Source: CAYGZA01 sp964354135
GTDB taxonomy: Bacteria > Planctomycetota > Planctomycetia > Pirellulales > Thermoguttaceae
DNA: 9,118 nucleotides
Assembly: GCA_964354135.1 (NCBI GenBank)
Contig: CAYGZA010000281.1
Location: forward strand, 1-9,118
Direction of reading: 5' to 3'
Shown: positions 6,564-9,118 of the stretch, piece by piece
Layout: the number at the start of each line of letters is the position of its first letter
Numbering within the stretch: the stretch's first letter is position 1
Translations under genes and position numbers: made by a program
The notes under the pieces: model-generated
What the model was told of the DNA's origin: nothing
The model's input: only the letters and a program-made list of their open reading frames with translations
Databases searched by the model: none

Positions 6564-7550
6564 CTATTCAATCCTGCCGGCACCGGCAGAAGGCTTCGCT
6601 TTGCTGCTCGGCTCGGTCGGCGCCGGCAAGTCCCCCAGGACAAACTGAGCCGCGCCGAGGTAGAACTTCAGCATCGTCGGGTCCCAAAAGACGTAGGGGT
6701 TGTGGGCGATCGTCGAGTAGAAGACCCGGCCCCGGCCGTAACTCCGGACCCAGGCCAACGCGTAATCGTTGTCCGCCCGCTCGACCTTGCCTCGGGCCGG
6801 CCCCTGGCTCAGGTCGGTCTTCCGGGTGTCGATGCTCAAGAGCACCCGCACCCTGGCCCGCGAATACGGCTCGTGGACGCGGAAGAACTCGTCGCGGAAC
6901 TCGAAACCCTTGCCGCCGAAGGGCCGGTTGAGCGGGTGGTCGGGATCGTCGAGCTTGATGAAGACCCGCTCGTCGCTCTCGCGGTGGTTCGCGCCGCGGG
7001 CGCCGAGCATGAGGCCGAACTCGGGCCAGTCCTCAATGGCCCCGGGCCACCGCGTGAAGGCCACCGAGGTGCCGTGAACTCCCATGAGCCCACCGCCGCC
7101 GCGGACAAACTCCATCAGGCTCCGACGCAGGGCCGGGTCTTCAAAGAGATTCCCCACGGTGTTGTTGAAGAAGACCGCGTCGAACTGCTTGAGGCTCTCC
7201 GGCCGGAACACCGACGGCTCGCGGCTCACGACCGTCTCGAACGCCCCCGTCTTACGGCCCATCAGCGTCAGCGCCAGGTTGGCGTGGGCGATGGACCGGT
7301 GCCCGCCGTAGTTGACGTTGAGGTCGAAGATCAGGAGCTTGCGGGGTTTCGAGGGTGGAACCGCGGCCTTCTCGGGAATCGCCCGTTCGATCTTCAGCCG
7401 CTCCTCCGCGCTCACGGTGAAAGGCGATCCGGCGGCCTTGGGGGCCTGCCCTTGGGCCCCCTCCGCCGCAAGGGCGCCATCCCAGCTCGGTGAGGCAAGG
7501 CCCAGGAAAAACGGCACTACCAGCGGCACGAGTCTGCGGACATGTCTCAT
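6564..7550 (-). CDS. Secreted ThuA-domain (trehalose-utilisation-like) protein
   Basis: This 328-residue protein has the ThuA fold, a class I glutamine-amidotransferase-like domain. Planctomycetes carry many secreted copies near sugar-processing genes; the biochemical role of most is unknown. A signal peptide is present (LVPLVVPFFLGLASPSWDGALAA, cleavage near residue 29; shown here only for its hydrophobic core VPLVVPFFLGLA). The ThuA domain covers about 70-305. Diagnostic motifs are GGGGLMGVHG (151-160), FRDEFFRV (218-225) and AWVRSYGRGRVFYSTIAHN (266-284). A Pro/Ser/Lys-rich tail of about 20 residues ends the protein. The ATG at 7550 is preferred over TTG and ATG codons at 7571 and 7568, because GAGG lies eight bases before it and the signal peptide then starts with a basic N-region. 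It begins 10 bases after the stop of the broken hydrolase, consistent with one transcript. Confidence 0.85.
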   Translation of the reverse strand: MRHVRRLVPLVVPFFLGLASPSWDGALAAEGAQGQAPKAAGSPFTVSAEERLKIERAIPEKAAVPPSKPRKLLIFDLNVNYGGHRSIAHANLALTLMGRKTGAFETVVSREPSVFRPESLKQFDAVFFNNTVGNLFEDPALRRSLMEFVRGGGGLMGVHGTSVAFTRWPGAIEDWPEFGLMLGARGANHRESDERVFIKLDDPDHPLNRPFGGKGFEFRDEFFRVHEPYSRARVRVLLSIDTRKTDLSQGPARGKVERADNDYALAWVRSYGRGRVFYSTIAHNPYVFWDPTMLKFYLGAAQFVLGDLPAPTEPSSKAKPSAGAGRIE

Positions 7551-7560
7551 GTTTTCACCC

Positions 7561-8552
7561 TCACTCATCAAGGATGCCCGGATCGCCGTGGGCCAGTCTG
7601 TAGGTCGTGTAAACTGTCAGGCTCATCGGCGGCAATCGGTCGCGGAACTCGTTGGCCCCTTCGGTGAGCCGGAACTCGCTCTGCGGGTCGATGGTCAGGT
7701 CGGCCCGGTCGCGATCCGCCTGGGAAACGCCGTAGCGCAAAAGCGGCCGGGCGCCCGGCGGCGAGGGAATGGCTACGGCGGCTTCGCAGCCGGCCGGGGC
7801 ATCGTTCACCACGGCCAGCGTCAGGTGGCCCTTGGGGCCGCGAAGGGCGGTCGCGAAGACGCGCTGCCACTTGTCGACCTTCCCGCCTGCCACCAGGACC
7901 AGTTGCCGTTGGGCTCGTTGGTGATGCACACCCAACGGACGCAGGTATACCCTTTCCTCTTGACCAGGTGCTCGACCAGCGCGGCCAGACCCTTGGCAAA
8001 ATCCTCCATCGACAGCGGCCCGCTGTGGACTCGGCCGACCGGATCGTCGCGCCACGGCGCGAAGGCGTTCCAGCCCACGTTGCTCCACATCTGCTGCAAG
8101 AAGACGTCGGCCCGGTTCTTCTCGCACCAATCGAGGATGCGGTACAGGATTCTCATTTCCCGGTTGTCCCAGTCGAACCGGTCCTTCTCGGGCTCGTAGA
8201 TCCGCTGCTCGAACTCGACGCGATTCCAGTCCAGGCCGAGCCAGCGGGCGTGCCGGTCGATCTGCCGCCAAGCCGCCTCGTCGTCGGCCGGAGGATACGC
8301 CCCCCAGCCGCTGCCGCCGTGGCTCTTGTTGCCGAAGACCGGGTCGGGCTGGTCGGAGTAGGGAATCGGCTCCTCGATGGCGTGCCAGGACGCCCCGATC
8401 CCTCCCCGCATCGTATTTAGGACGGTGCCGGGGTTGACGCTGATCCGCACCAGCTCGCCGGCTTCCGTGGGCAAGAGCCCTCCCAAGGCGAACGCGAGAC
8501 CGGCGGCTGCGACCCCTGCTGCGATCCGAATCGGCACGGTGGTTCTGTTCAC
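7561..8552 (-). pseudogene. Clan GH-A type glycoside hydrolase, internal deletion and frameshift
   Basis: The 5' part, starting at a GTG (8552) with an AAAGG ribosome-binding site, encodes a signal peptide (IAAGVAAAGLAFALGGLL) and the first half of a GH-A TIM barrel up to ITNEPNGNWSWWQ. Asn-Glu-Pro at 212-214 gives the acid/base Glu213. The frame then turns to low-complexity sequence and stops at 7821. From about 7893 a second frame gives a plausible C-terminal beta domain (GGKVDKWQRVFATALRGPKG, then HLTLAVVNDAP), ending at 7561. The two halves meet within a few bases, yet the second half of the barrel, with the nucleophile Glu, is absent. Therefore both a deletion (probably well over 100 codons) and a frame change occurred. 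The likely product, if any, is a 243-residue inactive fragment. An assembly error is possible. It would have acted outside the cytoplasm on a polysaccharide; the exact GH family is not assignable. Confidence 0.75.
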
Positions 8553-8632
8553 GGTCGGATACCTTTCGATGGAAGACATAGACCTGGTCGTCTCGCCGTC
8601 AGGCCAGTCGGTTACCGTCAATCCGAAGAGCC
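8553..8632. other. Short gap between propeller gene and broken hydrolase
   Basis: This 80-base spacer shows no hairpin with a T-run and no convincing promoter. It contains the ribosome-binding AAAGG for the GTG start at 8552 and an in-frame ATG at 8579, which is a less likely start because it lacks a Shine-Dalgarno match. Read-through from the gene upstream seems plausible. Confidence 0.4.
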
Positions 8633-9118
8633 CTAACGTCCCGTCGGCGGTTGTGAAGTAGCCAATGCGTACAGCCGCGTCATCGTGCCGACGTAGAGCG
8701 TGCCGTTGGCCGCGACGGGGGTGCTGATGACCGGGGCGTCCAGCCGGATGGAGCTGAGGACTCGCTTCTGGCGCCCGGCGGCCAGGACCCAGAAGTCGCC
8801 GCGGCGCGTGCCGATGTAGACCTTGCCGTCGGCCACGAGGGTCGAGGCCCAGATCTCGCCGCCGGCGTCGTGGACCCAATACGGGCGGCCGGTTTGGGCG
8901 TCCACGCAGTGTACCTTGCCATCGCAGTCGGCCGCGTAGACCAGCCCGTCGTGGATCGAGGGTGTCGAACAGCAGTGACGCCCGACCGAGTAGGACCACA
9001 CCAAGCCGCTTTGGGTGACGTCGCCGGTCTTGGCCGCATCGATGCACTTGAGCCACGCCTGGTTCTTGCCCCACCAGATGTCGCCGCCCACGGTCACGTA
9101 GACCCGGCCGTTGTGGAA
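8633..9118 (-). CDS. PQQ-like beta-propeller repeat protein, C-terminal part
   Basis: The reading frame is open to the window edge; 161 C-terminal residues are visible and the start lies outside. The sequence consists of propeller blades of about 40 residues of the PQQ/WD40-like type. Repeated units include GRVYVTVGGDIWWGKNQAW, GLVYAADCDGKVHCVDAQTG, GKVYIGTRRGDFWVLAAG and GTLYVGTMTRLYALA, each with the pattern G-x-V/L-Y-[VIA]-[GA] and ending in a hydrophobic strand. Planctomycete proteins of this type are usually exported and often serve as scaffolds or ligand-binding subunits; true quinoprotein dehydrogenases share the fold but carry extra cofactor residues that I do not see in this fragment. 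The stop codon lies 80 bases before the broken hydrolase start. The repeat class is clear, the function is not. Confidence 0.8.
   Translation of the reverse strand, partial: FHNGRVYVTVGGDIWWGKNQAWLKCIDAAKTGDVTQSGLVWSYSVGRHCCSTPSIHDGLVYAADCDGKVHCVDAQTGRPYWVHDAGGEIWASTLVADGKVYIGTRRGDFWVLAAGRQKRVLSSIRLDAPVISTPVAANGTLYVGTMTRLYALATSQPPTGR

Noticed and set aside
4366..6648. 760-codon open frame on the plus strand opposite the TIM-barrel hydrolase
   Set aside because: Length is striking but the composition is typical of antisense frames in high-GC genes, it has no domain motif, and it crosses the intergenic gap and promoter.
8579..9074. Upstream extension of the broken hydrolase to a start inside the PQQ-like gene
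   Set aside because: The extension is a shadow of the propeller gene; the GTG at 8552 has a ribosome-binding site and begins a proper signal peptide.

Overview
The window is a GC-rich bacterial segment in which every supported gene lies on the minus strand, so the region reads from high to low coordinates. The protein families point to a planctomycete, probably near Pirellulales or Thermoguttaceae: a PQQ-type beta-propeller protein, a ThuA-domain protein, large secreted carbohydrate-active enzymes, a CE7-like esterase and a DUF4185-like propeller protein. The short TTCACCGCAGAGG-type intergenic repeats fit the same group. Taxonomy is inferred from family flavour only.

From 9118 down to 6564: the C-terminal part of a PQQ-like beta-propeller protein (8633-9118, cut by the window edge); a secreted clan GH-A type glycoside hydrolase gene broken by an internal loss and frameshift (7561-8552); and an intact secreted ThuA-domain protein (6564-7550) that starts 10 bases after the broken gene. 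A 257-base gap follows. It holds two interlocked perfect inverted repeats and then a strong sigma70-like promoter (TTGAAC-N18-TATAAT).

That promoter appears to start a second unit, 6306 down to 372. It contains a secreted TIM-barrel hydrolase resembling the DUF5696/GH101/GH129 type (4255-6306); a secreted two-domain alpha/beta-hydrolase of acetyl-xylan-esterase type whose second domain has lost its catalytic serine (2091-4112); and a DUF4185/GH43-like propeller protein (372-2057). Between the last two genes lies a roughly 207-bp MITE-like repeat with 14-bp identical terminal inverted repeats and a 30-bp perfect central palindrome. The open reading frame of the propeller protein runs through this repeat, so the repeat supplies its start codon and an apparent signal peptide. 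A related half-repeat sits in the 4113-4254 gap.

From 246 to 1 is a small AbrB-like antitoxin gene with its own promoter (TTGACG-N17-TATGGT). Its expected C-terminal end is replaced by unrelated sequence, and another open frame overlaps it and runs off the window.

Taken together the locus looks like an export-oriented polysaccharide or glycoconjugate degradation module (glycosidases, a deacetylase-type esterase and propeller proteins) that is partly decaying and has been invaded by repeats. I did not find a defence system, CRISPR array, transposase, or tRNA or rRNA gene. The most unusual feature is the repeat-derived N-terminus of the propeller protein.
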